A stretch of 64,000 nucleotides of DNA, taken from assembly GCF_013340935.1 (NCBI RefSeq), contig NZ_WHOS01000005.1, forward strand, positions 62,001 through 126,000, given 5' to 3'. This DNA is from Azospirillum melinis. Lineage in GTDB: Bacteria; Pseudomonadota; Alphaproteobacteria; Azospirillales; Azospirillaceae. Of the stretch, positions 48,529-58,968 are shown in pieces. The notes under the pieces are model-generated. The model was not told the origin of the DNA. It ran no database searches and saw only the letters and a program-made list of their open reading frames with translations. The first letter of the stretch is position 1, and each line of letters starts with the position of its first letter. Position numbers and translations under genes: made by a program.

Positions 48529-50457
48529 TCAGTTGGCCTGACGGCGCAGGAAGGCCGGGATGTCCAGTTCCTCCTGTTCGGCCGGCTTGCCATCGGCCCG
48601 CGGGGCCGGAGCCTGCGCCTGCGGAGTGGCGGGATAGCCCGGCGCATGCTGCGGAGCGGACTGCTGCGGCGGATAGACCGGCTGCTGCTGCGGCGCTGCC
48701 GGATACTGCTGGCCCGCCGGGTAGCCCTGGTGGGGAGCCTGCGGCGGCTGCTGCGGGTAGGCGGGCTGCTGCTGCGGATAGCCCTGGGGGGCCGGCTGGT
48801 ACTGTTGCGGGGCCGGCTGCGGCTGATAGGCCTGCGGCGCGGGCTGCTGTTGCACCGGCTGCGGTGCCGGTTCGGACTTGCGACCCAGGCCGGTCACCAG
48901 ACCGAAGAGGAAGTTGCCCTTGCGGGCCGGCGCCGGTTCCGGCGCGGGGGCCGGGGCCGGACCGACGGACAGGCCGCCCGGATGCTGCTGGCCGGGGTGC
49001 TGCTGATGGCCCTGCGGGGCGGCATGGTGATGCTGCGGCGCCATCGGGGCCGGCTGCTGCGGCTGGTGCTGCGGCTGCTGGTGGCTCTGCATCTGCGGCG
49101 CCTGCGGGGCGTGCTGCTGGTGGGCCGGCTGCTGCGGGGTCGACAGCGGCGCGGCGCCGACGGTCACCGGCTGGCGCGGACCGGCGTCGGCCGGCTTCGG
49201 CGCGAAGAAGTGGCCGCCCTGGTTCTCGCCATGCAGCGGACCGGCGGCCGGCTTCGGAGCCTCGACAGGCTGCTGGCCATACTGCTGGGCCGGGTCGTGC
49301 TGGATGGCGGCGGCACCGGCGGTGACCGGCTGCGGCGTGCGCAGGCCGGCTGCGGCGCTGGGAATGGCCGAGCCTTGGGCGGCGGCCGGAGCCGGGGCGC
49401 CGGTCAGGTTGCCGGGAGCGGCCGGCTTCTTGGCGCGGTCGCCGACCAGCGACAGGTTGACCGGGTGCAGGGTGCGCGGGTTGCTCATCGCCGCGGCGTC
49501 GATGCCGGTGGCGACGACCGACACGCGCATCACGCCGTCCAGCGAGCTGTCGAAGGTCGAGCCGAAGATGATGTTGGCGTCGGGGTCGACCTCGTCACGG
49601 ACGCGGTTGGCCGCTTCGTCGACCTCGAACAGGGTCATGTCGTAGCCGCCGGTGATGTTGATGAGGACGCCGCGGGCACCCTTCATCGACACGTCGTCCA
49701 GCAGCGGGTTGGAGATGGCGGCCTCGGCGGCTTCGATGGCGCGGCGTTCGCCGCCGGCCTCGCCGGTGCCCATCATCGCCTTGCCCATCTCGGTCATCAC
49801 GGACCGGATGTCGGCGAAGTCCAGGTTGATCAGGCCGGGCATCACCATCAGGTCGGTGACGCCGCGCACGCCAGAATGCAGAACGTCGTCGGCCATCTTG
49901 AAGGCGTCCGCGAAGGTCGTCTTCTCGTTGGCGATGCGGAACAGGTTCTGGTTCGGGATGATGATGAGGGTGTCGACATACTGCTGCAGTTCGGCGATGC
50001 CGCCTTCTGCCAGCCGCATGCGGTGACCGCCCTCGAAATGGAAGGGCTTGGTGACGACGCCGACGGTCAGGATGCCGCGCTCGCGGGCCGCGCGCGCGAT
50101 GACCGGGGCCGCACCGGTGCCGGTGCCACCGCCCATGCCGGCGGTGATGAAGACCATGTTGGAGCCTTCGAGATACTGGACGATCTCGTCGATCTGCTCC
50201 TCGGCCGAGGCACGGCCGACGTCCGGCTTGGAGCCGGCGCCCAGACCGCGGGTGGTGCCGGTGCCGAGCTGGATGCGCTTTTCGCACAAGGAACCCTTCA
50301 GCGCCTGCGCGTCGGTGTTGCCGACGACGAAGTCCACGCCTTCCAGGTTCGACTTGATCATGTTGTTGACGGCGTTGCCGCCGGCCCCGCCGACGCCGAA
50401 CACGGTAATGCGCGGCTTCAGTTCGGGCTCGATCTGGGGGATGGTCACGTTGATCAT
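48529..50457 (-). CDS. ftsZ: Cell division protein FtsZ with long Pro/Gln linker
   Basis: FtsZ is the tubulin-like GTPase that forms the division ring. The 642-residue protein is far longer than E. coli FtsZ (383). Residues 1-320 are the core with GGGTGTG at 109-115 and the T7 loop [10 protein letters not shown]. Residues 325-628 are a Pro/Gln/His/Ala-rich disordered linker, with one hydrophobic-basic island at 512-527 ([20 protein letters not shown]). The C-terminal peptide [13 protein letters not shown] binds FtsA and other partners. GGAGG precedes the ATG; ftsA ends 121 nt upstream. Confidence 0.97.
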   Translation of the reverse strand: MINVTIPQIEPELKPRITVFGVGGAGGNAVNNMIKSNLEGVDFVVGNTDAQALKGSLCEKRIQLGTGTTRGLGAGSKPDVGRASAEEQIDEIVQYLEGSNMVFITAGMGGGTGTGAAPVIARAARERGILTVGVVTKPFHFEGGHRMRLAEGGIAELQQYVDTLIIIPNQNLFRIANEKTTFADAFKMADDVLHSGVRGVTDLMVMPGLINLDFADIRSVMTEMGKAMMGTGEAGGERRAIEAAEAAISNPLLDDVSMKGARGVLINITGGYDMTLFEVDEAANRVRDEVDPDANIIFGSTFDSSLDGVMRVSVVATGIDAAAMSNPRTLHPVNLSLVGDRAKKPAAPGNLTGAPAPAAAQGSAIPSAAAGLRTPQPVTAGAAAIQHDPAQQYGQQPVEAPKPAAGPLHGENQGGHFFAPKPADAGPRQPVTVGAAPLSTPQQPAHQQHAPQAPQMQSHQQPQHQPQQPAPMAPQHHHAAPQGHQQHPGQQHPGGLSVGPAPAPAPEPAPARKGNFLFGLVTGLGRKSEPAPQPVQQQPAPQAYQPQPAPQQYQPAPQGYPQQQPAYPQQPPQAPHQGYPAGQQYPAAPQQQPVYPPQQSAPQHAPGYPATPQAQAPAPRADGKPAEQEELDIPAFLRRQAN

Positions 50458-50578
50458 TCTATTCAGGCCTCCACAACCTGTTTTCGTTGGGTTTGATGTT
50501 TGATATGCCGCGACCGGCGCCCGGTTGTGTCCGGTGTCTGTCCGTTCGGGAATCGGTGAATGGCTGTGGCGAGGATCA

Positions 50579-51862
50579 TTACAGATTCTCCCGCAGCCAC
50601 AGGCCGACGCGGCCGAGGAGCCCGGTTGACGCGACCGCCTCTTGGCCGGTCACCATCAGCTCCGTCGGGTTGCGGACGGCATGTAGGAGAAGGCCCGCCA
50701 CCGTCGAGAAGGCCGGTCCGCCATGCGCCTCGTTGAGGCCGGCGATCCGGGTGGGGCGGGCGATGCGGACCTGCTTGTCGAGGATGGGGGCGGCCATCTC
50801 GCGCGTGTTGGGCAGCTGGCTGGCGCCGCCGGTCAGGACGACGCGCCGGCCGACCAGCTGGGAGTGGCCGGACTGCTCGATGGCGCTGCGCACCTCTTCG
50901 AAGATCTCTTCCATCCGCGCCTGGATGATGCTGACCAGGAAGGAGCGCGGGTGGCTGGCGGTGCCGCTGCCGCTGCGCTCGTCCTCGCCGATCTGCGGCA
51001 CCTCGATCATCTCGCGCTCGTCGGCCGGGTTCACCCGGGCGCTGCCGTAGAGCACCTTCAGCCGCTCGGCATGGACCAGCGGGGTCGCCAGCCCGTGGGC
51101 GATGTCGTTGGTGACGTGCCGGCCGCCCAGGGGGACGAAGCCGGTCCACACCAGATTGCCCTCGGCGAAAATCGAGATGGTGGTGCCGCCGCCGCCGATG
51201 TCGACGCAGGCCGCCCCCATCTCCATCTCGTCCTCGACCAGACAGGCGAGGCCGGAGGCGAAGGGGCTGACGACGATGGACTCGATGTTCAGGTGGCAGC
51301 GGGCGATGCAGGCGTGCAGCGTGCGGATGGCGCCGGCCGCCGCGGTGACGACGTGTAGCTGGGCGCCCAGCGTGTGGCCGCTCATCCCCTTGGGATCGCG
51401 GATGCCGCGGCTGCCGTCCAGGGTGAAGCCAAGCGGGATGGTGTGGATCAGCGCCTGATCGGGGCCGGCCTGCAAAGTGCGGGCATGGGCCATGGCGCGT
51501 CGGATGTCGCCCTCCGTGACCTCCTGGCCGGAGACGGGGACGGTGGCGGTAAAGGCGTGGGAGCGGGGATGGCCCATCGACAGGTTGACGACGACGTCGT
51601 GCACCGTCTCGCCTGCCATCTGTTCGGCGGCATGGACGGCGGCACCGATCGAGGTCTCCGCCGCCTCCATGTCGATGATGGTCCCGGCGCGGATGCCCGT
51701 GGCGATCTGGTGGCCGACGCCGATCACGCGGAGGGAGCCGGGCTCCCCCATCCGCGCGATGACGCAGCACACCTTCGTCGAGCCGACGTCCAGCGCCGTG
51801 ACGATCCCGCCACGGGCCGGCCGCTTCGGCTTCTTGGCGCCGTTGAGTCCCATCCCGAACAT
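50579..51862 (-). CDS. ftsA: Cell division protein FtsA
   Basis: FtsA is the actin-like membrane anchor of FtsZ. The 427-residue protein begins with a basic, Gly-rich segment, then [13 protein letters not shown] (phosphate 1), the SHS2 1C domain, [14 protein letters not shown] (phosphate 2) and [17 protein letters not shown]. The C-terminal VGLWLRENL is the amphipathic membrane-binding helix. The ATG at 51862 was chosen; GTG 51916 or ATG 51853 are alternatives because ribosome-binding sites are ambiguous. The gap to ftsQ is 75 nt with this start. Confidence 0.95.
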   Translation of the reverse strand: MFGMGLNGAKKPKRPARGGIVTALDVGSTKVCCVIARMGEPGSLRVIGVGHQIATGIRAGTIIDMEAAETSIGAAVHAAEQMAGETVHDVVVNLSMGHPRSHAFTATVPVSGQEVTEGDIRRAMAHARTLQAGPDQALIHTIPLGFTLDGSRGIRDPKGMSGHTLGAQLHVVTAAAGAIRTLHACIARCHLNIESIVVSPFASGLACLVEDEMEMGAACVDIGGGGTTISIFAEGNLVWTGFVPLGGRHVTNDIAHGLATPLVHAERLKVLYGSARVNPADEREMIEVPQIGEDERSGSGTASHPRSFLVSIIQARMEEIFEEVRSAIEQSGHSQLVGRRVVLTGGASQLPNTREMAAPILDKQVRIARPTRIAGLNEAHGGPAFSTVAGLLLHAVRNPTELMVTGQEAVASTGLLGRVGLWLRENL

Positions 51863-51937
51863 GCCCCCCAAGACTTTCCCTCGACTCCTGTCCGCCGGCG
51901 ACGGGCGCTTCCCCACAAGCGCCTGTCGTCGCCGGGG

Positions 51938-52897
51938 CTAAGATTTCTTGCCGTTTTTCTTCTTCGTGTCGTCCTCCCAGCCTGGAAGCTGGGCGGTGGC
52001 GGAGGTCTGGATCGCGGCCTTGTCGGGCAGGCGCAGGTCGATGGCGACGATGTCGCGGTCCAGCACATGGCTGGCCGTGTGCATCTGCTCCAGCTGGCGC
52101 AGCGCGCGGCGCATGTCAGCATTGCCTTCCGGCAGCTTCACCGTCACGCCGTTGCTGAGCTGAAGGTTCCAGCGGCGGTCGCTGATCCAGCTGGCGGACG
52201 ACAGCATCGGGGCGATGGTCGGCGCGCCGTCCAGCGCCGACAGCAGGGTGTGGACCTGCTGCGGAGCGTTGGCGCCGATCACCTGCGGCAGAGTCTCGAT
52301 CCGCTGGTTGCCGCGGCGCGCCAGTTCCGCCGCGTCGGCCAGCGGACGGCCGGCGCGGTCGATGACGGTGAACTGACGGTCATGCTGCCAGATCGCCATA
52401 GGCTGGCGCTCGGACAGGCGGATGTAGAGGAAGCCGGGCAGACGCCGCTCGATGGAGGCGGACGACACCCAGGGCAACTCCTCCAGCCGCTGTTTGGCAT
52501 CGGCAAGGTCGATGGACAGGATCGGCTCGCCACGGCGCACGCCCAGCGCGTCGAGCACGACGTCGCGCTCGGTCTCGCTGCGGCCGACCACCAGGATCTC
52601 CGACAGGCGGAAGCCCATGTCGCCGGTCAGGCGGATGACGCTTTCCTGCGCCGCCTCCATCGTCTCGGCCAGATTGCCGCGCTTCCAGGTCGAGCCGGCG
52701 GCACCGGCCAGTCCCAGCACCGGCACCAGCAGCAGCGCCGCCTTGATGGCGGAGCGGGTCCAACGCGGCCAAGCGCGGCGGCGCTTGCCTTTTTCCGCCG
52801 ACGCGGCCATGGCGCGCGGCGGGGTCGGCATCTCGTCCCGGGCACGCGCGCCGGCGGCGGCGCGGAAGTCCGGGTCGGCCATCAGGCGAGCTGACAT
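51938..52897 (-). CDS. ftsQ: Cell division protein FtsQ
   Basis: FtsQ links divisome parts in the periplasm. The 319-residue protein has a basic cytoplasmic N-terminus, one membrane helix (about 50-69), a POTRA domain beginning GFRLSEILVVGR and the FtsQ beta domain. The tail is Lys-rich. The ATG at 52897 has GGAGAA 6 nt upstream and overlaps ddl by 16 nt; an ATG at 52882 that touches the ddl stop lacks such a site. Confidence 0.94.
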   Translation of the reverse strand: MSARLMADPDFRAAAGARARDEMPTPPRAMAASAEKGKRRRAWPRWTRSAIKAALLLVPVLGLAGAAGSTWKRGNLAETMEAAQESVIRLTGDMGFRLSEILVVGRSETERDVVLDALGVRRGEPILSIDLADAKQRLEELPWVSSASIERRLPGFLYIRLSERQPMAIWQHDRQFTVIDRAGRPLADAAELARRGNQRIETLPQVIGANAPQQVHTLLSALDGAPTIAPMLSSASWISDRRWNLQLSNGVTVKLPEGNADMRRALRQLEQMHTASHVLDRDIVAIDLRLPDKAAIQTSATAQLPGWEDDTKKKNGKKS

Positions 52898-53829
52898 GCG
52901 GCATTCTCCACGAGCCAGCCGACCAGCGCGCCGTAGGTGATCCCCACATGCGCGGCCTGTTCGGGCACCAGCGACAGGGGCGTCATGCCCGGCTGGTTGT
53001 TGATCTCCAGGAAGTACAGACCGTCCGTTCCCGGCCGGCTGTCATCCCAGCGGAAGTCGCTGCGCGACACGCCCCGGCAGCCCAGGGTGTTGTGCGCCAG
53101 CACCGCCAGCCGCTTCGCCTCCTCCGCAACGACCTCGGGGATCGCGGCGGGGACGGTGTGGACGGCGTGTCCGGCGCTGTATTTCGCGGTGTAGTCGTAG
53201 AGCTGAGCCTGGAAGACGATCTCGGTCACCGCCAAAGCGCGGTCACCCATGACGCCCACGGTCAGCTCGCGACCGGGGATGAACTCCTCGATCAGCGCGC
53301 GCTCGCCAAAGGTCCACGCATCGCCGACCGGGCTGTTCTGCCCCTCGCGGACCAGGGTTACGCCAACGGTCGAGCCTTCGTCCACAGGCTTGACGATATA
53401 GGGCGCAGGCATGGGGTGGCTGCCGCCGGTGATCTCTCCACGTGACAGCACCATGCCCTTGGGCGAGCGGACGCCGACGGTGTCCAGCACGCGCTTGGTC
53501 ATCGCCTTGTCCATGGAGATGGCGGCGGCCTGGACGCCCGAATGGGTGTAGGGCAGGCCGAGGAACTCCAGCACGCCCTGGATCGTCCCGTCCTCGCCGC
53601 CGCGGCCATGCAGGGCGTTGAACACCACGTCGGGGCGCGGGCTGCTCAGGGCGTGCATCAGCCCGCCCAAGTCGCGCTGCACGTCGATGGCGGTGACGCG
53701 GTAGCCTTCCTCCTCCAGCGCCTTGGCGACGCCGGCCCCGCTGACCAGAGACACCTCGCGCTCGGCCGACCAGCCGCCCATCAGGACGGCGACATGCTTC
53801 TTGTGGGCGTGCAGAAGGGCTTCGGTCAT
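52882..53829 (-). CDS. ddl: D-alanine-D-alanine ligase
   Basis: Ddl joins two D-Ala residues for the peptidoglycan pentapeptide. The 315-residue ATP-grasp enzyme has [17 protein letters not shown] (substrate-binding N-terminal motif), [25 protein letters not shown] and the metal-site [13 protein letters not shown]. The subtype is DdlB by position. Its ATG overlaps the murB stop (ATGA), so its translation depends on a murB frame that now runs through a repeat element. Confidence 0.96.
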   Translation of the reverse strand: MTEALLHAHKKHVAVLMGGWSAEREVSLVSGAGVAKALEEEGYRVTAIDVQRDLGGLMHALSSPRPDVVFNALHGRGGEDGTIQGVLEFLGLPYTHSGVQAAAISMDKAMTKRVLDTVGVRSPKGMVLSRGEITGGSHPMPAPYIVKPVDEGSTVGVTLVREGQNSPVGDAWTFGERALIEEFIPGRELTVGVMGDRALAVTEIVFQAQLYDYTAKYSAGHAVHTVPAAIPEVVAEEAKRLAVLAHNTLGCRGVSRSDFRWDDSRPGTDGLYFLEINNQPGMTPLSLVPEQAAHVGITYGALVGWLVENAACQLA

Positions 53830-54920
53830 GCGTGGCCTCCGTCGGCCGTCTCTCCCTCTCCCCCCCGGGGAGAGGGTTGGGGTGAGGGGGAACCGTCGGC
53901 TGGAGCGTTCGGCTGGCGCCGAACCCCCTCATCCCGACCTTCTCCCCGGGGGGGAGAAGGGGAAAGCTCCACGCCGATGCGCTTGATTTCCCAGTCCAGC
54001 GTGACGCCGCTGGTCTCGAACACCCGGCGGCGGACCTCCTCGCCCAGCGCTTCCAGCTGGGCGGCGGTGGCCGTGCCGTTGTTGATCAGGAAGTTGCAAT
54101 GCTTTTCCGACACCTGGGCGTCGCCGATGGACAGGCCGCGGCAGCCGGCCTTGTCGATCAGTTCCCAGGCCTTATGGCCCCCGGAAATTTCAGGGGCAGG
54201 GTTCTTGAAGGTCGAGCCGCCAGTGCGGGAGCGGACCGGTTGGCTGTCGGCGCGCTTGTCGGAGATCTCGGCCATGCGCCGGGCGATCTCCAGCGGGTTG
54301 CCGGGCTCGCCGCGCAGGACCGCGCCGGTGAAGATGTAATCCTCCGGGGCCGCGCTGTGGCGGTAGGTGAAGCCCATGCCGGCATGGCTGAACTCCAGCC
54401 GCCGGCCGTCGCGCGCCACGGCGGTGACGGAGACCAGCACGTCGGCCAGCTCGCGGCCATAGGCGCCGCCATTCATGCGCAGCGCGCCGCCGATGGTGCC
54501 GGGAATGCCCGACAGGAACTCCAGCCCAGCGATCCCGGCGTCGCGGGCGACCATGGCGACATTCAGGTCGAGCGCCGCGGCTCCCGCCGTCAGAGTCATC
54601 CCGTCCGCCGTGATGTCGGTGAAGCCGCGGCCGAGCCGGATGGTGACGCCCGGCACGCCGCCGTCCCGCACCAGCAGGTTGGAGGCGACTCCGATCACCG
54701 TCACCGGGACCTCGGCCGGCAGCGCCGCCAGGAAGTCGGCCAGATCATCGGCGTCGGCCGGGCGGAACATCACCTCGGCCGGGCCGCCGACGCGGAACCA
54801 GGTCACCGGCGCCAGCGGGGCGTCGGCGGTCAGCCGGCCGCGCACGGCGGGCATCCGCTGGATCAGGTGGCCGCTGGGCAGATGACTGTCAGCCGGGCTC
54901 ATGCTGGGCGCTGCCGTCAT
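53826..54920 (-). CDS. murB: UDP-N-acetylenolpyruvoylglucosamine reductase with repeat-derived tail
   Basis: MurB reduces UDP-GlcNAc-enolpyruvate to UDP-MurNAc using FAD and NADPH. The 364-residue protein has [33 protein letters not shown] and [10 protein letters not shown] with the catalytic Ser236; it is the type IIb-like short core. The normal fold ends near residue 317 ([10 protein letters not shown]). Residues 318-364 ([14 protein letters not shown]...) are translated from an inverted-repeat element. It overlaps murC and ddl by 4 nt each. Confidence 0.95.
   Translation of the reverse strand: MTAAPSMSPADSHLPSGHLIQRMPAVRGRLTADAPLAPVTWFRVGGPAEVMFRPADADDLADFLAALPAEVPVTVIGVASNLLVRDGGVPGVTIRLGRGFTDITADGMTLTAGAAALDLNVAMVARDAGIAGLEFLSGIPGTIGGALRMNGGAYGRELADVLVSVTAVARDGRRLEFSHAGMGFTYRHSAAPEDYIFTGAVLRGEPGNPLEIARRMAEISDKRADSQPVRSRTGGSTFKNPAPEISGGHKAWELIDKAGCRGLSIGDAQVSEKHCNFLINNGTATAAQLEALGEEVRRRVFETSGVTLDWEIKRIGVELSPSPPRGEGRDEGVRRQPNAPADGSPSPQPSPRGGEGETADGGHA
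53855..53961. repeat. Inverted-repeat (REP/MITE-like) element in the murB 3' end
   Basis: A left unit (53855-53890) and an inverted right unit (53924-53961) face each other across a 33-nt spacer. Each unit has its own C-run/G-run hairpin, CTCTCCCC-type, next to an arm GGTTGGGGTGAGGGGG (left) or CCCCCTCATCCCGACC (right). The pair is typical of bacterial palindromic repeat sequences usually found between genes; here it is coding. Confidence 0.8.
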
Positions 54921-56335
54921 CGTGTCGCGCCGTAGAGGGAGGCCAGCTCACCCGGCAGGGCGTTCGCCCACTGGGTGATGTTGCCGGCACCCAGGCAGAC
55001 GACAAAGTCGCCGGGCTTGGCCATCTCGCGCACCACCTGGGCCAGTTCCTGCTGGCCGTGCAGGGCGACGACATGGCGGTGGCCATGCATGCGCAGACCC
55101 TCGACCAGGCTGTCGCGGCTCACACCCTCGATCGGCGCCTCGCCGGCGGCATAGACGTCGGCGACGATCACGGCATCGGCGTCGTTGAAGCAGGTGCAGA
55201 ACTCTTCGAACAGGGCGGCGAGACGGGAATAGCGGTGCGGCTGGACCACGGCGATGGTGCGGCCGGTGCCGGCGGTGCGCGCAGCCTTCAGCACCGCGGC
55301 GATCTCCACCGGATGGTGGCCGTAATCGTCGATGACGGTGATGCCGTTGGTCTCGCCGGTCTTGGTGAAGCGGCGTTTCACGCCCTGGAACTTGGCCATG
55401 CTGTCGCGCATCACCACGTCGGGCAGGCCCATCTCGTTGCCCACCGCGAAGCAGGCCAGCGAGTTCTGGACGTTGTGCGGCCCGTACATCGGCAGGCGCA
55501 CACCGGCGATGGCGCGGCTCTCGCCGGTGTGGCGGTCGTAGATCAGCACATCGTACTTGGCGCCGTCGGGGCCCAGCTCGACATTCACCGCGCGGATGTC
55601 GGCCTGCGGCGAGAAGCCGTAGGTGACGATGCGGCGGTCCGACACGCGGGGGATCATCGCCTGCACCTCGGGATGGTCGATGCAGAGTGCCGCGAAGCCG
55701 TAGAAGGGAATGTTCTGGACGAAGCTGTCGAAGGCGGCCCGCGCGTTGTCGAAGGTGCCGTAGAAGTCCAGATGCTCCGGATCCATGTTGGTGACGACGG
55801 CGATGCAGGCCGGCAGCTTCACGAAGGTGCCGTCGCTCTCGTCCGCCTCCACCACCATCCAGTCGCCGGTTCCGAGCCGGGTGTTGGAGCCGTAGGCGTT
55901 GATGATGCCGCCGTTGATGACGGTGGGGTCGAGGTTGGCATGCTCCAGCATGTGGCCGACCATCGAGGTGGTCGTGGTCTTGCCATGGGTGCCGCCGATG
56001 GCGATGGCCCATTTAAGGCGCATCAGCTCGCCCAGCATCTCGGCGCGGCGGACCACCGGCACCAGGGCGGCGCGGGCGGCCACGACTTCCGGATTGTCGC
56101 GCTTGACGGCGGAGGAAACGACGACGACGGCGGCCCCGGCGATGTTCTCGCCGCGATGGCCGACGAACACCTTGATGCCCAGCTCGCGCAGGCGTTTGAC
56201 GTTGGCGTTCTCGGCGAGGTCGGAGCCCTGGACGGTGTAGCCCAGGTTCCGCAGCACCTCGGCGATGCCGCTCATGCCGATGCCGCCGATGCCGACGAAG
56301 TGGATGGTGCCGATCGAGAGGGGGAGGGCGCGCAT
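54917..56335 (-). CDS. murC: UDP-N-acetylmuramate-L-alanine ligase
   Basis: MurC adds L-Ala to UDP-MurNAc, the first peptide step. The 472-residue Mur ligase has [18 protein letters not shown] at the N-terminus, the ATP loop [25 protein letters not shown] and the C-terminal [12 protein letters not shown] and QPHRYSR motifs. It overlaps murB by 4 nt. A 7-nt spacer separates it from the small unknown gene upstream. Confidence 0.97.
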   Translation of the reverse strand: MRALPLSIGTIHFVGIGGIGMSGIAEVLRNLGYTVQGSDLAENANVKRLRELGIKVFVGHRGENIAGAAVVVVSSAVKRDNPEVVAARAALVPVVRRAEMLGELMRLKWAIAIGGTHGKTTTTSMVGHMLEHANLDPTVINGGIINAYGSNTRLGTGDWMVVEADESDGTFVKLPACIAVVTNMDPEHLDFYGTFDNARAAFDSFVQNIPFYGFAALCIDHPEVQAMIPRVSDRRIVTYGFSPQADIRAVNVELGPDGAKYDVLIYDRHTGESRAIAGVRLPMYGPHNVQNSLACFAVGNEMGLPDVVMRDSMAKFQGVKRRFTKTGETNGITVIDDYGHHPVEIAAVLKAARTAGTGRTIAVVQPHRYSRLAALFEEFCTCFNDADAVIVADVYAAGEAPIEGVSRDSLVEGLRMHGHRHVVALHGQQELAQVVREMAKPGDFVVCLGAGNITQWANALPGELASLYGATR

Positions 56336-56342
56336 GTCAGGC

Positions 56343-56594
56343 TTACTTTCCGCGGCGAAGCATCAGGCGAAGGGTGGCGTCGACCGCCCCGTCGGACAGG
56401 TCGTTGGGGAGGGGTTGCGATCCGTGGATCATCGACAGGCGGTCGCGCAGGAAGCCGCCTTCGGCGAGGAAGCGCGGCACCAGCGGGCAGCCCGGACGGT
56501 TGTACCAGCCGCCCTCGGTCCGAGTCATGTCCGCCGGCCAGTCCTGCAACGGCCGCGGCGTCGGCCGGGTCAGATTCCGCATGGGTTTCATCAT
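56343..56594 (-). CDS. Small unknown protein inside the mur cluster
   Basis: This 83-residue basic protein starts with ATGATG overlapping the murG stop and ends 7 nt before murC, so it is tightly embedded in the operon. It contains no membrane helix; features are a Pro/Arg-rich N-terminus ([14 protein letters not shown]), [26 protein letters not shown] and a C-terminal [17 protein letters not shown] helix. No known dcw gene corresponds to it. Its spacing argues that it is real, but its function is unknown. Confidence 0.7.
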   Translation of the reverse strand: MMKPMRNLTRPTPRPLQDWPADMTRTEGGWYNRPGCPLVPRFLAEGGFLRDRLSMIHGSQPLPNDLSDGAVDATLRLMLRRGK

Positions 56595-57850
56595 TCCGCG
56601 GCCCCCTTGGCGCTGGCACCGGCGGATGAGCGCCGGGCGTGTTGGGATTGGTCGTGGTCGGAGTTGGTGTGATCGTGAGCGGCGGGGCCGCCGTCCAGCA
56701 TCGCCAGCACGGCGTCGGCCAGCGCTGTGGCGGCGTCGGCGGTGCCCCAGCCATGGGCGGCGCGGGCCGCGGTGGCAAGCGCCTGCGGATCGGCCAGCAG
56801 GGCGGACAGCCGCCCGGCCAGGGCCTGGGCGGTGAATGAGGGCTGCGGTACCAGCCAGGCGGCGCCGGCTTCCGCCAGATGGCGGGCGTTGGCGGTCTGG
56901 TGGTCGTCGGTGGCGTGCGGGTAGGGCACCAGGATCGCCGGACGGCCGACGCAGGTCAGCTCGGCGATGGTGGAGGCTCCGGCGCGGGTGACGGCGAGGT
57001 GGCAGGCGGCCAGCCGTTCCGGCACGTCGCGGAAGAAGGTCTGCAACTCCAGCCGGGCGAGGCCCAGCGGTTCCAGTGCGTCGCGGGCGGCCTCAAGATC
57101 CTCCGGGCGGCATTGCTGCGCCAGATGGATGCGGGCGCGCATCTCCTCGGGCAGCAGGGCCAGCGCCGCGGGGATCACCTCAGAGAAGATTCGGGCGCCC
57201 TGGCTGCCGCCCATCACCAGCAGGCGGACGGGGCCGGCGGCACCGGGCGCCTCGTAGGGGGACAGGCGGCGGGCGGCGACGGCAGGGCGGACCGGGTTGC
57301 CGGTGCGGACGATCTTGGCGCGCTGCGCCTCGCCTAGCTTTTCGATGTCGGAGAAGGCGACGGCGATGCGGCTTGCGCCGGCGATCAGCATCCGGTTGGC
57401 GCGGCCCAGCACGGCGTTCTGCTCGTGCAGCAGGGCCGGCAGCTTCGACTGGATGGCGGCATAGACGGTGGGGACCGACGGGTAGCCGCCGAAGCCGACC
57501 ACGGCGGCGGGATCGAGCCGGCGCATCAGCGCCCGCGCCTCCAGCAGGCCCAGCCCCATCTGCAAGGCGGCCTTCAGCTTGCCGACGATGCCGGCGCCGG
57601 GGGAGGCGGCGCGGATGCGATGGACCGGCACCTCCGGCAGGTTCTCGCCGAAGGCATGGCCGCGCTTGTCGGTGACCAGCGTCACCGCCCGGCCACGGGC
57701 CAGCAGCTCGCGCGCCAGCGCTTCGGCCGGGAACATGTGCCCGCCGGTGCCGCCGGCGGCCAGCACGATCACCTTGTTGGCATTGGCGTCGAAGCCCGCA
57801 GGGAAGCCCGCATTGGAGTCCGTCGTGCTCAAGTCGGTCGGCCTCCTCAT
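56591..57850 (-). CDS. murG: Lipid II synthase MurG
   Basis: MurG transfers GlcNAc from UDP-GlcNAc to lipid I to make lipid II. The protein has 419 residues, longer than E. coli MurG (355) because of an N-terminal lead (about 1-25) and a His/Asp/Ala-rich tail (about 390-419). The core has VLAAGGTGGHMFPAEALA, GFGGYPS, HEQNAVLGRANR, VMGGSQGARIFSEVIP and TRAGASTIAEL. It overlaps ftsW and the next small gene by 4 nt. Confidence 0.96.
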   Translation of the reverse strand: MRRPTDLSTTDSNAGFPAGFDANANKVIVLAAGGTGGHMFPAEALARELLARGRAVTLVTDKRGHAFGENLPEVPVHRIRAASPGAGIVGKLKAALQMGLGLLEARALMRRLDPAAVVGFGGYPSVPTVYAAIQSKLPALLHEQNAVLGRANRMLIAGASRIAVAFSDIEKLGEAQRAKIVRTGNPVRPAVAARRLSPYEAPGAAGPVRLLVMGGSQGARIFSEVIPAALALLPEEMRARIHLAQQCRPEDLEAARDALEPLGLARLELQTFFRDVPERLAACHLAVTRAGASTIAELTCVGRPAILVPYPHATDDHQTANARHLAEAGAAWLVPQPSFTAQALAGRLSALLADPQALATAARAAHGWGTADAATALADAVLAMLDGGPAAHDHTNSDHDQSQHARRSSAGASAKGAAE

Positions 57851-58968
57851 TCCGCGGGGCCGAAGCGTTTGCGTGTCAGTGCCAGAACCATACCCATGCC
57901 GAACCCGAGAGCGAGCAGCGAAGAGCCACCGTAGGAGATGAACGGCAGGGTCATGCCCTTGGTCGGCATAAGATGCAAGGACGAACCCATGTTGATCGCC
58001 GCCTGAAGCCCGAATTGGATCAGAAGACCGGCAGCAGCCAGCAAGACGAAATAATTGTTGTCGTTGAAGACACGAGCGAACCCGCGCAGAACGACGAAGG
58101 CGAACAGAACCACCAACCCCAGGCAGAAGATAAGGCCCAGCTCTTCGCCTGCGACCGCGAAGATGAAGTCGGCATGGCTGTCGGGCAGATAGAACTTCAC
58201 CGTGCCCTGGCCGGGGCCGGTGCCCATCAGCCCGCCGTTGGCGAAGGCCTCCAGCGAGCGGTTGACCTGATAGTTGTCGCCGGCATGCGGATCGAGGAAG
58301 CGGTTGATGCGGCTGGTGACGTGCGGCAGCGTGTAATAGGCACCGACCAGCCCGACCACGCCCAGCCCGCCGAGCCCCATCACCAGCACGAGGTTCAGAC
58401 CGGCCAGGAAGAACTGGGTGAACCAGACGGCGGAGACGACGAAGGTCATGCCCAGGTCGGGCTGAAGGATCAGGCCGGCCATGGTGAGGCCGTAAAGCGC
58501 CATCGACACCAGCGCGCCGGGGAAACCGGGGTTGGTGCGCGACAGCGAGAACAGCCAGGCGGCGACCACGGCGAAGGCCGGCTTGACGAACTCCGACGGC
58601 TGGATCGACAGGCCGGGGATATGGATCCAGCGACGGGCGCCCTTGATCTCGACGCCCACAACCAGCGTGGCATAGACCAGCGCCACCGAGATCAGGAACA
58701 CCGCCAGCGCCACCCGCCGCACGCCGCGGGGGCTGAGCAGGGAGACGCCGACCATAATGATGACCGCGGGGATCAGCATCATCACGTGGCGTTCGACGAA
58801 ATAGAAGGTGTCCTGGATGCCGATGCGCTCGGCCACCGGCGGGCTGGCGGCGGTGATCAGGACGGTGCCCAGGAACATCAGCAGGGCGACGGCGCCCAGC
58901 TGCCAGCGGTCGACGGTCCACCACCAGCGGCCGAAGATCGATTGGTCGGTACGGTCGAAGGTGATCAT
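57847..58968 (-). CDS. ftsW: Peptidoglycan polymerase FtsW
   Basis: FtsW is the SEDS glycosyltransferase that polymerises lipid II at the septum. The 373-residue protein has about ten membrane helices and the family motifs GARRWI, PSEFVKPAFAV, LQPDLGMTFV, NYQVNRSLEAFANGG, LPDSHADFIFAVAGEELG and LPFISYGGSSLLA. It lies between murD and murG with 4-nt overlaps on both sides, the usual dcw order. Confidence 0.97.
   Translation of the reverse strand: MITFDRTDQSIFGRWWWTVDRWQLGAVALLMFLGTVLITAASPPVAERIGIQDTFYFVERHVMMLIPAVIIMVGVSLLSPRGVRRVALAVFLISVALVYATLVVGVEIKGARRWIHIPGLSIQPSEFVKPAFAVVAAWLFSLSRTNPGFPGALVSMALYGLTMAGLILQPDLGMTFVVSAVWFTQFFLAGLNLVLVMGLGGLGVVGLVGAYYTLPHVTSRINRFLDPHAGDNYQVNRSLEAFANGGLMGTGPGQGTVKFYLPDSHADFIFAVAGEELGLIFCLGLVVLFAFVVLRGFARVFNDNNYFVLLAAAGLLIQFGLQAAINMGSSLHLMPTKGMTLPFISYGGSSLLALGFGMGMVLALTRKRFGPAE

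Noticed and set aside
48574..49485. Repetitive stretch considered as a CRISPR-like array
   Set aside because: The repeats are irregular Pro/Gln codon runs within ftsZ, without constant repeat and spacer lengths.
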